From a virus, in IMG/VR virus record IMGVR_UViG_3300044691_000116, positions 1-64,000 of that record: a DNA stretch of 64,000 bases. One strand, 5' to 3'. Made by a program: the position numbers and the translations under genes. This document shows positions 7,318-14,710 of the stretch, one piece after another; position 1 is the first letter of the stretch; every line of letters starts with the position of its first letter. Below the pieces are notes generated by a model that did not search any database, was not told the origin of the DNA, and was given only the letters and a program-made list of their open reading frames with translations.

Positions 7318-7718
7318 CCCCCTCTATCGCACGACTGCGGCAGGCGCTGGAGAACCTCGATTCGCTCCCGAAGAATACGGGGTTCACGCCTGCCGAGAGA
7401 TTCCATGCGGCCGGCGATCGACGCAACGCATTCCGTAGCCTAGCAGACGCCGCGAACCCCGAGGCCATCCGCGAGGTGCTCGATCTTCTCGATGCAGCGG
7501 AGAAGGATGCGGGGCGGCTGAAAGCGAAGCTCGATGCTCTGGACAACCTTCCTGCCGAAGACTTCATCCGCAAGGTAGCGGGTCAGATGGGGCCGCCTCC
7601 GTTTAAAGAGTGGCCGGTGTCGCACGTCTGCCAGCAGAATGCCGACGAAGCCCGCGAACTCGTCGAAGCCTACGCCGCAATCTCGGCTCGCGCATCTACT
7701 GCGGGGAATTCCCTATGA
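7314..7718 (+). CDS. Hypothetical helical protein, 134 aa
   Basis: The start is set by the ATGA overlap. The sequence is strongly helical (EAIREVLDLLDAAEKDAGRL), with coiled-coil character from about residue 45 to 85. No known domain. Its stop overlaps the methyltransferase start. Confidence 0.6.
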   Translation: MTPSIARLRQALENLDSLPKNTGFTPAERFHAAGDRRNAFRSLADAANPEAIREVLDLLDAAEKDAGRLKAKLDALDNLPAEDFIRKVAGQMGPPPFKEWPVSHVCQQNADEARELVEAYAAISARASTAGNSL

Positions 7719-8860
7719 GCGCTTGGTACAACGAAAACGACCCCTACGTCGCCGAGTGGCTGCGCAACCTAATCACGGCCGGCCACATCGCGCCTGGCGT
7801 GGTCGACGAACGGAGTATCGAGGATGTCTTCCCCGACGACCTGCACGGATTCACGCAGTGCCATTTCTTCGCCGGCATCGGCGTCTGGAGCTACGCGCTA
7901 CGTCAAGCCGGTTGGGACGACTCACGACCTGTTTGGACAGGTTCCTGTCCGTGCCAACCTTTCAGCGACGCAGGCAAAGGCGCTGGGTTTGCTGACGAGC
8001 GGCACCTCTGGCCCGCGCTCTATCACCTTGTCACGCAGCATCGCCCTCCAGTCTTCTTTGGAGAGCAGGTTGCGAGCAAGGACGCAATGCCTTGGCTCGA
8101 CCTTGTTCAAGATGACATGGAAGCCGTGGGTTACGCCTTCGGGGCGATCCCGTTTCCGGCTGCGAGCGTCGGTGCTCCGCACATCCGTGACCGCTTGTAT
8201 TGGGTGGCCGACGAGCCGAGCAACAGACGGGGACAAGAACGTTCGCACGCTGGAAGGATCGCTGCGGGAAATCGCGCGCAAGGGCGGGCCACAGGACTTG
8301 AATCAGGCCGCGTGTCTGGCCTCCTGGGCAACGCCGGCAACGAGGGATTGGCACTCGGCGTCGGGTTCCCCGGAGTTCCTGGCGGGTCGTGCGGAGCAGA
8401 CGCGGGGCAAGCCTTTGTCGGAGCAGGTGTTCACGCTGGCGAGTTGGCCGACTGCGGCAGCCAGCGATGGATCGGGCGGGAAGGGTTTTCGGCCGGGCGT
8501 GAGTATGACGGGGCGGATGCCGGATGGGTCGAAGGTAACGATGGACTTGTCGGCCTCGGTAAAGCTGGCGATGCATCACGACGAGCCAGCCCGACTAACG
8601 GATTCTGGCGAGCTGCTGACTGGCTCAGATGCACGGATGACCGGTGGCGGCCAGTTGAACCCGGCACATTCCCGTTGGTTGCAGGGGTTGTCGATCGCGT
8701 GGGACGAGTGCGCGCCGATCAGGAACGCCTCGCCGCGCTCGCGCCACGCAAAGGCCAAGGTAACCGCATTGGCCGGCTCCGAGGATACGGCAACGCGATC
8801 AACGCGGAAGCCGCGATTTCCTGGATCGAAGCCTACGACTTGAAGGAAATCGCAGCATGA
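7715..8860 (+). CDS. DNA cytosine-C5 methyltransferase
   Basis: This 381-residue protein starts on an ATGA overlap. The N-terminal part has the FAGIGVWSYAL S-adenosylmethionine motif and the GSCPCQPFSDAGKG catalytic loop with the nucleophilic Cys near residue 79. It also has a motif that would be ENV in other C5 enzymes but reads GEQVAS here, and an HIRDRLYWVA motif. The C-terminus has FWRAADWLRC and GRLRGYGNAINAEAA, the family motif X end. It modifies cytosine at position 5, probably protecting phage DNA from host restriction; the recognition site is unknown. No cognate endonuclease gene is visible. A second long frame overlaps it almost completely (see 7824-8843). Confidence 0.88.
   Translation: MSAWYNENDPYVAEWLRNLITAGHIAPGVVDERSIEDVFPDDLHGFTQCHFFAGIGVWSYALRQAGWDDSRPVWTGSCPCQPFSDAGKGAGFADERHLWPALYHLVTQHRPPVFFGEQVASKDAMPWLDLVQDDMEAVGYAFGAIPFPAASVGAPHIRDRLYWVADEPSNRRGQERSHAGRIAAGNRAQGRATGLESGRVSGLLGNAGNEGLALGVGFPGVPGGSCGADAGQAFVGAGVHAGELADCGSQRWIGREGFSAGREYDGADAGWVEGNDGLVGLGKAGDASRRASPTNGFWRAADWLRCTDDRWRPVEPGTFPLVAGVVDRVGRVRADQERLAALAPRKGQGNRIGRLRGYGNAINAEAAISWIEAYDLKEIAA
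7824..8843 (+). CDS. Overlapping +1-frame ORF inside the methyltransferase gene, 339 aa
   Basis: This frame is open for 339 codons wholly within the methyltransferase gene. Its product has segments I recall as conserved in stand-alone phage ORFs, often labelled DNA methylase or hypothetical: FGQVPVRANLSATQAKALG, the SGTSGPRS and SRLRART segments, the MTWKPWVTPSGRS segment, WPTSRATDG, and GGQLNPAHSRWLQGL near the end. Such likeness in two frames suggests overprinted coding rather than chance. No ribosome site stands out. It could also be only a high-GC shadow; the evidence is recollection, not a search. Confidence 0.4.
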   Translation: MSSPTTCTDSRSAISSPASASGATRYVKPVGTTHDLFGQVPVRANLSATQAKALGLLTSGTSGPRSITLSRSIALQSSLESRLRARTQCLGSTLFKMTWKPWVTPSGRSRFRLRASVLRTSVTACIGWPTSRATDGDKNVRTLEGSLREIARKGGPQDLNQAACLASWATPATRDWHSASGSPEFLAGRAEQTRGKPLSEQVFTLASWPTAAASDGSGGKGFRPGVSMTGRMPDGSKVTMDLSASVKLAMHHDEPARLTDSGELLTGSDARMTGGGQLNPAHSRWLQGLSIAWDECAPIRNASPRSRHAKAKVTALAGSEDTATRSTRKPRFPGSKPTT

Positions 8861-9342
8861 TCCCCCACAACTCAGATGCTGGCCTGCCGGATGGCAAGGG
8901 GCTGCCAGAGCCGGCGATGCGCGAGATCAACCCGTACCTGGGCAACGGCGATCCCTACGGCGGCAAGACGCATCTCGAATGGTTCACTGCCGCCCAAATG
9001 GAAGCCTACGCCACCGCTCGCGTAGCGGCGAGCCAGGCCGAACGTGATTCTGCCCGCGCTCGCGCCGCCAGTCACCAAGCCGATGGCGCTGCATGGTGGA
9101 AGCTGGCCGATGAGCGAGCGGTCGAGATTGCGCGGCTGCGGGAGGCGCTTGCCGAGTTGATTGCCTGCAAGGATCTGAAGGACGCGATGCTGACCGTTCG
9201 CTCCGATCCCTACTACATCACCCAGGCCGACCGCATGGAATCGCAGTACGACCAGCGCAAGCCCGTCGCCTGGGAACGCGCTCGCGCCGCACTCAACCCA
9301 CCTCCCGCTGCGGGCGATAGCGCTGTGAAGGGGGCGCTGTGA
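8857..9342 (+). CDS. Hypothetical phage protein, 161 aa
   Basis: The start overlaps the methyltransferase stop (ATGA). It has the REINPYLGNG segment and the FTAAQMEAYA segment, followed by a long helical region (ADERAVEIARLREALAELI) likely to be a coiled coil. This layout is frequent in phage early genes; function unknown. Confidence 0.65.
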   Translation: MIPHNSDAGLPDGKGLPEPAMREINPYLGNGDPYGGKTHLEWFTAAQMEAYATARVAASQAERDSARARAASHQADGAAWWKLADERAVEIARLREALAELIACKDLKDAMLTVRSDPYYITQADRMESQYDQRKPVAWERARAALNPPPAAGDSAVKGAL

Positions 9343-9596
9343 AGGCCCGCCGCGTCACGCTTGCGCTTGGTCGGTCGGCGCTCGAAGAGGTGTTCTATGT
9401 CCCCGAGACTGTCCTCGATGCTGGCCGAGTCAGGGATTACGAACTCGCCGCGTGCCGCCTGTTCCTTGCGTGGCAGAACGGCTTCCCGCACGTTCGCCGT
9501 CCCATCTGTGAAATCGAAGGGCTACCGCTTGAGTCGGCGGCAATGAACAAGGCCCTATTCCGGTCACCGAAGTCCAGGAAGGAACAAGCAGTATGA
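9339..9596 (+). CDS. Hypothetical protein, 85 aa
   Basis: GTG start overlapping the previous TGA. Small soluble protein with RRVTLALGRSALEEVFYVP; no family recognised. Coupled at both ends. Confidence 0.6.
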   Translation: MKARRVTLALGRSALEEVFYVPETVLDAGRVRDYELAACRLFLAWQNGFPHVRRPICEIEGLPLESAAMNKALFRSPKSRKEQAV

Positions 9597-10207
9597 CCCC
9601 CACCGACCAGCCGATCAACCTGCCGCCGCTGCCCAGCGACCTGTCGATTTCCTACCTCGCGGCGAAGGCAAAGAACCCAGCGCCCGACACCGCAGACCGC
9701 TATATCGACGTTCTCGCAGACCGCGCAGCTCAATCCGAGGCTCAGTCACCCCAGGGGGGCGAAGCGGCACAGGCCGAGCCGGTTTGCGAGCGAAGAAGAT
9801 GCCGGCTGCATGACGCATGCTACGGGCACTGCCTGAAGACTGACGCCACTCCCGCTGCCGCACAGGCCGGCGCACCGGGACGAAGTGAGCGGGAGGGGCC
9901 GGTGGCGCTTGAGAACAGGCTCATGGGACTCGCAGCGCATCTCCGAATGGGAAGCGCGCCGGAGTTGGTCGCCGCCATTCTCGATGAAGTCGCGGGACGA
10001 AGTGAGCATGCGGTGCCGGAGCCGAGCGACCGCGTTCGCCTTCGTGCCGCGCAAGCCGCCGCTGTGATGCCCATGATCGGCCTGCTGCTCGACGCGTGGG
10101 AGCACGCGAGGCATCACATAGTCAATGACAGGGAATGCACCGAACTGTCGAAGCAACTTCGAGCCATCAACCGAGCCATGGAAGAGGCGGGAGACGATCA
10201 TGAGTGA
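9593..10207 (+). CDS. Hypothetical phage protein, 204 aa
   Basis: ATGA start. An Ala/Gln-rich linker connects an N-terminal segment with a CERRRCRLHDACYGHC cysteine cluster to a helical C-terminal half. The architecture is typical of mosaic early phage proteins. Function unknown. Confidence 0.6.
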   Translation: MTPTDQPINLPPLPSDLSISYLAAKAKNPAPDTADRYIDVLADRAAQSEAQSPQGGEAAQAEPVCERRRCRLHDACYGHCLKTDATPAAAQAGAPGRSEREGPVALENRLMGLAAHLRMGSAPELVAAILDEVAGRSEHAVPEPSDRVRLRAAQAAAVMPMIGLLLDAWEHARHHIVNDRECTELSKQLRAINRAMEEAGDDHE

Positions 10208-10565
10208 TTTCAAAATCCCTACCGGGTACGCCCTCGTGCCGCTGGAGCCGACGCCGAACATGGAACGTGCCGCCTCGGATGCCTACCTCGGATCGCATGG
10301 CTATGGTGCGGCGTGGATTCGCGCCGTCTTCGCGGCCATGTTGCGTGCAGCTCCCCCGCAACCCCTCATGCATGGGGCGCCAGAGAGCGTGCGACAGCCG
10401 CTGACGGAGGATGTCATCTCCGACATTGTCGACCGGCTTGAGGAATCGCCGACCTCACTGGCTCACGCAAAGCACGACGACATCGTTCTGCTCGTTCGCG
10501 CCATTGAGCTGGCGCATGGCATCGACTCGGCTACAGCAATGAAGGCAGCGGGAGCGCGGGAGTGA
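10200..10565 (+). CDS. Hypothetical phage protein with LVPLEPT module, 121 aa
   Basis: The start at 10200 overlaps the preceding gene by 8 bases. Residues 6-55 (GYALVPLEPTPNMERAA ... AAMLRAAP) repeat the module found at the end of the protein at 5918. The remainder is helical. Function unknown. Confidence 0.65.
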   Translation: MSDFKIPTGYALVPLEPTPNMERAASDAYLGSHGYGAAWIRAVFAAMLRAAPPQPLMHGAPESVRQPLTEDVISDIVDRLEESPTSLAHAKHDDIVLLVRAIELAHGIDSATAMKAAGARE

Positions 10566-11119
10566 GCGACACCCCATACACCCTCAAGGCGATGGCTCTG
10601 GCCCAGGCGTATCGCACTGCCGATTACGCTAGCCTCGACGCTACCCGCGAAGCCCTTCTCACCCACCTACGTGCTGCGCAAGCCGCTCCTGCCAACTTCA
10701 ATGTGGCATGGGATCGCGAGATCGCGAATAACAACGGTGTCCAGATCGGCGCCGACTACCGGCACTGGATGCTAATCGGATGGCGGGCTGCGCAGGCCGT
10801 GCCGGAAGCCCGCTGGTGCAAGCACTGCGGCGAGACAACGGTAGCCGGGCTGTGTCGATCCCCTGAACCCGTAGGCCACGAAGCCCGCCGCCGCGCTTAC
10901 CAGGAGGGCCACAGGGATGGAGAGGCTCAGGCCAGGGCGGAAGCGCTGGAGCAGGCTGCCAAGTTCGTCGAGGAGAACCGCCTCATCAGCGGCGGCAACG
11001 GCCCGAACTTCTCGTTCGGATGGGCGGAGGCGGTCGAAGCATCCGCGCTCGGCATCCGCGAGATTCTCATGAAGCCCAAACGCGCCACGAAGCCGGCTCA
11101 GGAGGGTGACCATGTCTGA
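10562..11119 (+). CDS. Hypothetical phage protein, 185 aa
   Basis: GTG start overlapping a TGA. It contains a CKHCGET pair midway and a long C-terminal helix (GEAQARAEALEQAAKFVEE). Another member of the mosaic early set; no assigned function. Confidence 0.6.
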   Translation: MSDTPYTLKAMALAQAYRTADYASLDATREALLTHLRAAQAAPANFNVAWDREIANNNGVQIGADYRHWMLIGWRAAQAVPEARWCKHCGETTVAGLCRSPEPVGHEARRRAYQEGHRDGEAQARAEALEQAAKFVEENRLISGGNGPNFSFGWAEAVEASALGIREILMKPKRATKPAQEGDHV

Positions 11120-11489
11120 TCGGGAGTTGCTTGAAGCTGCGGCTCGCGCCTTCTGGGCCGGTGAGATCGACGATGTCGTGTCGATCGAGTGGGGCACCCA
11201 GGACGACTGCATTCTGTACACCCACGCCGACAACCAAGACCACAACGGCCACGACCGCGCGTTTCGATGGGATCCACTGGAGGAAAATCACGACGCATTC
11301 GAGCTGGCGGTGAAACTCAATCTCATGATCTTTCCGGATGATGACCCAAAGGGGGATCGCCGCTACAGCCTCGTCGAATGCGGGATCACTGGCAAATTCG
11401 GATCGGTGGATTGGACTGACGATCCCTATGCCGCCACCCGTCGGGCCATCGTCCTCTGCGCCGCTGCTCTTGCGAAGGACACCCCATGA
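11112..11489 (+). CDS. Hypothetical acidic protein, 125 aa
   Basis: The ATG at 11112 is preferred; a GTG at 11106 is also in frame. The product is acidic, with DDDPKGDRRYSLVE and WTDDPYAATRRAI. No recognised domain. It lies directly upstream of the small gene before xis. Confidence 0.6.
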   Translation: MSDRELLEAAARAFWAGEIDDVVSIEWGTQDDCILYTHADNQDHNGHDRAFRWDPLEENHDAFELAVKLNLMIFPDDDPKGDRRYSLVECGITGKFGSVDWTDDPYAATRRAIVLCAAALAKDTP

Positions 11490-11653
11490 AACTCCGCAAC
11501 CTGAAGCACCACAACGTCTCCGCCCTGCTGGCAACGCCACGCGTCTATCTCCGCGTTCCCGGCGGAATTCCTCGCCAGGACGCCTACCGAGCACTGCGCA
11601 ACATGACCAAGAATGGCCGCATCGTGTGGCCGAAGAGGGAGGGGGCATGCTGA
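11486..11653 (+). CDS. Small basic protein, 55 aa
   Basis: The ATG overlaps the TGA of the preceding gene and the frame ends at 11653, 7 bases into the excisionase gene. The product is basic, with a helix-turn-helix-like second half (PRQDAYRALRNMTKNGRIVW), a size and place consistent with a DNA-binding accessory of the integration module. Not recognised otherwise. Confidence 0.5.
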   Translation: MKLRNLKHHNVSALLATPRVYLRVPGGIPRQDAYRALRNMTKNGRIVWPKREGAC

Positions 11654-11940
11654 CCGCTGCGCAACTTGCTACCGAACTGAACGTCAGCGTCCGCCACGTT
11701 GAGCGCTGCGCCGCGGCCGGGATGCCGTCCATTCTCGTCGGCGCCCGAGCCAAGAGGTACGATCCAAAGACCTGCCTATCCTGGCTTGCAGAGCACAGCG
11801 GAGAACTGTCCACATGCCGATCAAACGCACCCCGCAAGGCGGTTTCTCGGTTCGTGTCTGCGTCCGCGGTCAACGAGCTCACCGCCGCCTCGCGCCGGGC
11901 ACTCCTGCGTCTGACGCAAAGAGAGTCGAATCAGAGCTGA
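11647..11940 (+). CDS. xis: Excisionase-like MerR/AlpA-type DNA-binding protein
   Basis: The first 55 residues form a winged helix-turn-helix of the excisionase/AlpA kind: AQLATELNVSVRHVERC followed by G-MPSILVGARAKRYDP and CLSWL. Residues after about 60 overlap the integrase gene by 127 bases and look unstructured. Small DNA-binding proteins overlapping int usually bend att DNA and direct excision. The call rests on fold likeness and position. Confidence 0.65.
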   Translation: MLTAAQLATELNVSVRHVERCAAAGMPSILVGARAKRYDPKTCLSWLAEHSGELSTCRSNAPRKAVSRFVSASAVNELTAASRRALLRLTQRESNQS

Positions 11941-12797
11941 GGGTTGCGCTAGAGCGCAAGGCGCCCGAGAAGCGCTCGGTGGCTATCCCCGGCGACCCAC
12001 CCATGTTCGACGTGCTCACGCTCTACACCGAGGAGGCGGAGCACCTGCGCAGCCCGAAGACGAACCAGAGCCATGCCGCCCGGATCGCCGCCCACGTCCG
12101 GGAGTACCGGGCCAGTGACGCTCGAGCTTGTGCAGCAAACTTCGTGAAAAAGGCCCGCGCCGGGAAGTTCGCCGTTGGCACGATCAACCGCAGTTTGGGC
12201 TGCATGCGCCGCGGGCTGTATCTCGCGTGGGAGAAGGGGCTGACGCGCGAGGACTACAGCACCCAGGTCAAGGCGCTCCCCGAGCACAATGCCCGCGAGA
12301 CGCATCTTTCCGTCGCCGAGGTGCGCACGCTGGCCGATGCTGCGAGCGAGAACGTTCGGGCAGCCATCTGGATCGCGCTTCTGACGGGGTGCCGGCGAGG
12401 CGAGGTCTGCCAGATCAAGGCCAGCGACATCGGCGCCGACTCGATCCTGATCCGGGCCGGTAACACGAAGACCCTGAAGACGCGCACGGCGCCCATCTTC
12501 CCGGCCCTTCGGCCATGGTTGGGCTACCTGCCCCTTGCTATCAACTTCGAAGGCGTGAAATCTGGCTTCCGGCGCGCGCGTGAGGCTGTCGGAATGCAGC
12601 ATGTCCAGTACCGTGACCTGCGTCGGTCTTGCGGGATGCTGCTACTGTCGCTCGACGTTCCGCTCGACGTGATCCGCGACGTGCTCGGCCACGCCAGCAT
12701 TAAGACCACGGAGACGCACTACGCGCACGCGATCGTCTCGCGTCAGCGCTCGGCGCTGGAAAAGCTAGGCGCCCTGACCGAAGGCAAGGCCGCGTAA
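11814..12797 (+). CDS. int: Tyrosine-recombinase integrase
   Basis: This 327-residue protein is a little shorter than lambda Int. Residues 1-60 form an arm-binding-like domain, and 65-150 a SAM-like core-binding domain. The catalytic domain carries Arg in TGCRRGE (about 192), RDLRR (about 267-271, where the usual HxxR His is replaced by Arg), LGH near 293 and the nucleophile Tyr in ETHYAH near 302. It integrates phage DNA at attB. The gene ends one base from the CCA end of tRNA-Val, so the 3' part of that tRNA is the likely crossover site. Confidence 0.92.
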   Translation: MPIKRTPQGGFSVRVCVRGQRAHRRLAPGTPASDAKRVESELRVALERKAPEKRSVAIPGDPPMFDVLTLYTEEAEHLRSPKTNQSHAARIAAHVREYRASDARACAANFVKKARAGKFAVGTINRSLGCMRRGLYLAWEKGLTREDYSTQVKALPEHNARETHLSVAEVRTLADAASENVRAAIWIALLTGCRRGEVCQIKASDIGADSILIRAGNTKTLKTRTAPIFPALRPWLGYLPLAINFEGVKSGFRRAREAVGMQHVQYRDLRRSCGMLLLSLDVPLDVIRDVLGHASIKTTETHYAHAIVSRQRSALEKLGALTEGKAA

Positions 12798-12798
12798 A

Positions 12799-12873
12799 TG
12801 GTGGGCGGTGCAGGTTTCGAACCTGCGACCCCGTCCGTGTGAAGGACGTGCTCTACCCCTGAGCTAACCGCCC
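12799..12873 (-). tRNA. tRNA-Val (anticodon CAC)
   Basis: The minus-strand sequence folds into a complete cloverleaf. It has a 7-bp acceptor stem (GGGCGGT/ACCGCCC), a D stem GCTC/GAGC, an anticodon stem CGTCC/GGACG with loop TTCACAC, and a T stem GCAGG/CCTGC with TTCGAAA, then ACCA encoded. The anticodon CAC reads valine GTG codons. The 3' end faces int. It is probably both a functional tRNA and the phage attachment site. Confidence 0.95.
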
Positions 12874-12877
12874 GGCT

Positions 12878-13053
12878 ATGCACCAGTGCCATGCACCAGC
12901 AGCCGTAAGTAGTTGATTCATATGGTAAAGCCCTTGCCGTGTGAAGGCCATTTGGCGGGGCCTGTCGCCCTAGTGCTACCGGGCGTAGAGGGGTCTGCTG
13001 ACGGGCCGTTTCCGCGTCTGTCGGCCATGGTTTTGCACCAATCCATGCACCAG
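12878..13053. repeat. Repeated ATGCACCAG boxes, candidate integrase arm sites
   Basis: ATGCACCAG occurs at 12878-12886, 12891-12899 and 13045-13053, with a related TTGCACCAA at 13032-13040. They form two pairs at 13-base start-to-start spacing, 150 bases apart, next to the tRNA and int. Paired short direct repeats flanking a core are how lambda-type integrase arm sites look. Function is inferred from place and pattern. Confidence 0.45.
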
Positions 13054-13074
13054 CCTCAGCGCCAGAATGTCCGA

Positions 13075-13314
13075 ATGCTCTACGACCGCGCCCCCTCCTC
13101 CCCCGAGACCGGCCACCCCTGCTGGTACTGCCAGCACTACGGCGGCCCGGCCTGGGGCGACTCGAGCCTGGCGCTATGCAAGCGCGACGGTGAGCATTGC
13201 CGGTCGCAGGCTGAGCGCGGATGCGCGTACTTCGAACGCCTTCCCGGCGTCGACGATGATGGGTGGGAACCGGCGCCGATGGTCTACAAGCCGCTGAAGC
13301 CCATCAAGCGATGA
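13075..13314 (+). CDS. Small cysteine-rich phage protein, 79 aa
   Basis: The start chosen is the ATG at 13075; longer forms begin at 13027 or 13045 but run through the repeat region. It has HPCWYCQHYGG, then CKRDGEHC and a GCAYFER segment, a cysteine pattern that suggests zinc binding. I recall similar small proteins near phage attachment regions. Its stop overlaps the end of the convergent polymerase gene by 11 bases. Confidence 0.6.
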   Translation: MLYDRAPSSPETGHPCWYCQHYGGPAWGDSSLALCKRDGEHCRSQAERGCAYFERLPGVDDDGWEPAPMVYKPLKPIKR

Positions 13315-14515
13315 TGGCTGCCTTTGGCGGCGTTGCCGGCTTGCGCGTGTGGCCGTCGATCACGCGCTGCAGCAGGTTCAGCACGATCCCCGTGAACACG
13401 AGCTTGACCTGGATCTGGTACGGGTCGCGGAAGAAGATGAACGGCAGGATGCTGACCAGGAGGCAGTACAGCGCGCGGGAGTGCGGCGTTGTCGCCTTGA
13501 GGGCCGCGCGCCCCAAGAACGCGCCGACGGCACCGACGAACATCAGTCCACCGATGAACCCGAAATTTCCTATCGTGGCGACGATGATGCTTTGCGCGCC
13601 GAACGGCGACTGATATTCGGGGTAGAGGTCGGTCAACTGAACGATGTGGTCGACCTTGTCAGGCCAGATCGAGCTCGGGATTATGTTGACGAATGAGCTG
13701 ATGAACTCGCCGGGGAACGCGAACCAGTGCCAGTTGTCGCCGAGCACAAACGAGATCCCGGATATGTCCGTAAACAGCGGCTCGGCGAACAGGAAAAAAC
13801 CCAGGCCCGCGAGATCGAACGAACCCAGGCGCAGCATCCCGATCGCCGCGAACACCAGCGGCGCCACGACGATCCACTTGATAATGCGCAACCGATCTTT
13901 TCGTGTGCGCGCGACCCATTTCCAGCGATGGAAAATCACCGCTGCGAACGTCGACGCGACGTAGATCCGGCCGCCCATACTCAGGAGCGCCAACGAGGAC
14001 ACCAGCAACAGCAGGCCGAAGGCGAGCGAGTATCTGCGAAGGGCTGCCTCTTTGCACGCGATGTACTGATAGAGCAGAACCATTTCGAGGGTCGCGATCG
14101 GGCCCATGAGGCTTGGATCGACGCCGCCCACGTAACCGCCGAACAGGAGCTCGCGCGCCTGGAGCGCAAACGTGAGTAGCAGGAGCACATAGATCGGAAG
14201 AAGGAGCTTGCTCGAAAAGCGCGGCCGCACACCCGTACGAAAGGGCCTGGACTTGAACTGGCGTGCGACCCAGTTGCCCGCGATGTAGCAGGCCGGCAGC
14301 AACAACACGTAGGCCGCCAGTGCGTACCATCGGGCAGTGCGGAGGTCGAACTGATCGGCAAATGGCGCCGCCTGGTCGACGAGCGCGAACAGGTTGAAGT
14401 ACCCGGCAGCCATCGGCAGCCCCAGGTAGTAGACCCAGCCGATCAGGAACATATGGACGTGGGACAGCTTGCTCGGACTGGGGGTCATCGGCGGCTCGTG
14501 AATATCGAGCCGCAT
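13304..14515 (-). CDS. O-antigen/oligosaccharide polymerase-like membrane protein
   Basis: This protein of about 403 residues has roughly ten to twelve hydrophobic segments and a large periplasmic loop between about residues 250 and 330, the layout of Wzy-type O-antigen polymerases and related oligosaccharide-repeat-unit polymerases. The start is 14515 (MRLDIHEPP) or 14488 (MTPSPSKL). Wzy joins lipid-linked sugar repeats at the periplasmic face. In Pseudomonas phage D3, a phage wzy changes the lysogen serotype, and the same role is proposed here. It sits at the end of the late arm, behind two hairpins, so it is probably expressed separately as cargo. Confidence 0.72.
   Translation of the reverse strand: MRLDIHEPPMTPSPSKLSHVHMFLIGWVYYLGLPMAAGYFNLFALVDQAAPFADQFDLRTARWYALAAYVLLLPACYIAGNWVARQFKSRPFRTGVRPRFSSKLLLPIYVLLLLTFALQARELLFGGYVGGVDPSLMGPIATLEMVLLYQYIACKEAALRRYSLAFGLLLLVSSLALLSMGGRIYVASTFAAVIFHRWKWVARTRKDRLRIIKWIVVAPLVFAAIGMLRLGSFDLAGLGFFLFAEPLFTDISGISFVLGDNWHWFAFPGEFISSFVNIIPSSIWPDKVDHIVQLTDLYPEYQSPFGAQSIIVATIGNFGFIGGLMFVGAVGAFLGRAALKATTPHSRALYCLLVSILPFIFFRDPYQIQVKLVFTGIVLNLLQRVIDGHTRKPATPPKAAIIA
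14491..14513 (-). other. Hairpin across the polymerase start region
   Basis: GCGGCTCG and CGAGCCGC form an 8-bp perfect inverted repeat with a 7-nt loop. It lies between the two possible start codons (14515 and 14488), so folding in mRNA could affect which start is used. Confidence 0.4.
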
Positions 14516-14541
14516 TCTCGCATCCCGCCTGAGGTCAAAAT

Positions 14542-14579
14542 CCCCGCCGGCCGTGCAGGCGCCTGCAGCACCGGCGGGG
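14542..14579 (-). terminator. Strong inverted repeat with T-tract upstream of the polymerase gene
   Basis: CCCCGCCGG/CCGGCGGGG arms (9 bp) enclose a perfect 14-bp palindrome at 14554-14567. On the minus strand the hairpin is followed by ATTTTG. It can act as an intrinsic terminator ending late transcription, or as a regulator-binding palindrome. Confidence 0.55.
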
Positions 14580-14622
14580 CCACCCCAACGAAACGATCCC
14601 TGACACGAGCCCCAAAACGCAG

Positions 14623-14657
14623 AAAACCGCCCGACCGGCGCTAGGCCAGTCGGGCGG
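14623..14657 (-). terminator. Intrinsic terminator, end of late operon
   Basis: CCGCCCGAC/GTCGGGCGG forms a 9-bp stem with a 13-nt loop, followed on the minus strand by TTTT. It lies downstream of the last lysis-side gene (stop at 14826) and ahead of the polymerase gene. Confidence 0.65.
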
Positions 14658-14671
14658 ATGATCTGTGGATA

Positions 14672-14704
14672 ACCTGTTGACAGGTTATGTGGGTAACTTA
14701 CAAT
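14672..14704 (+). promoter_or_regulatory. Sigma70-type promoter with overlapping palindrome
   Basis: TTGACA at 14677-14682 and TACAAT at 14699-14704 are separated by 16 bases, near-consensus for both boxes. A perfect 9-bp inverted repeat (ATAACCTGT, TG, ACAGGTTAT) at 14669-14688 covers the -35 box and could be an operator. No protein gene lies on the + strand downstream before a terminator about 95 bases later. Confidence 0.6.
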
Positions 14705-14710
14705 GCGCGC

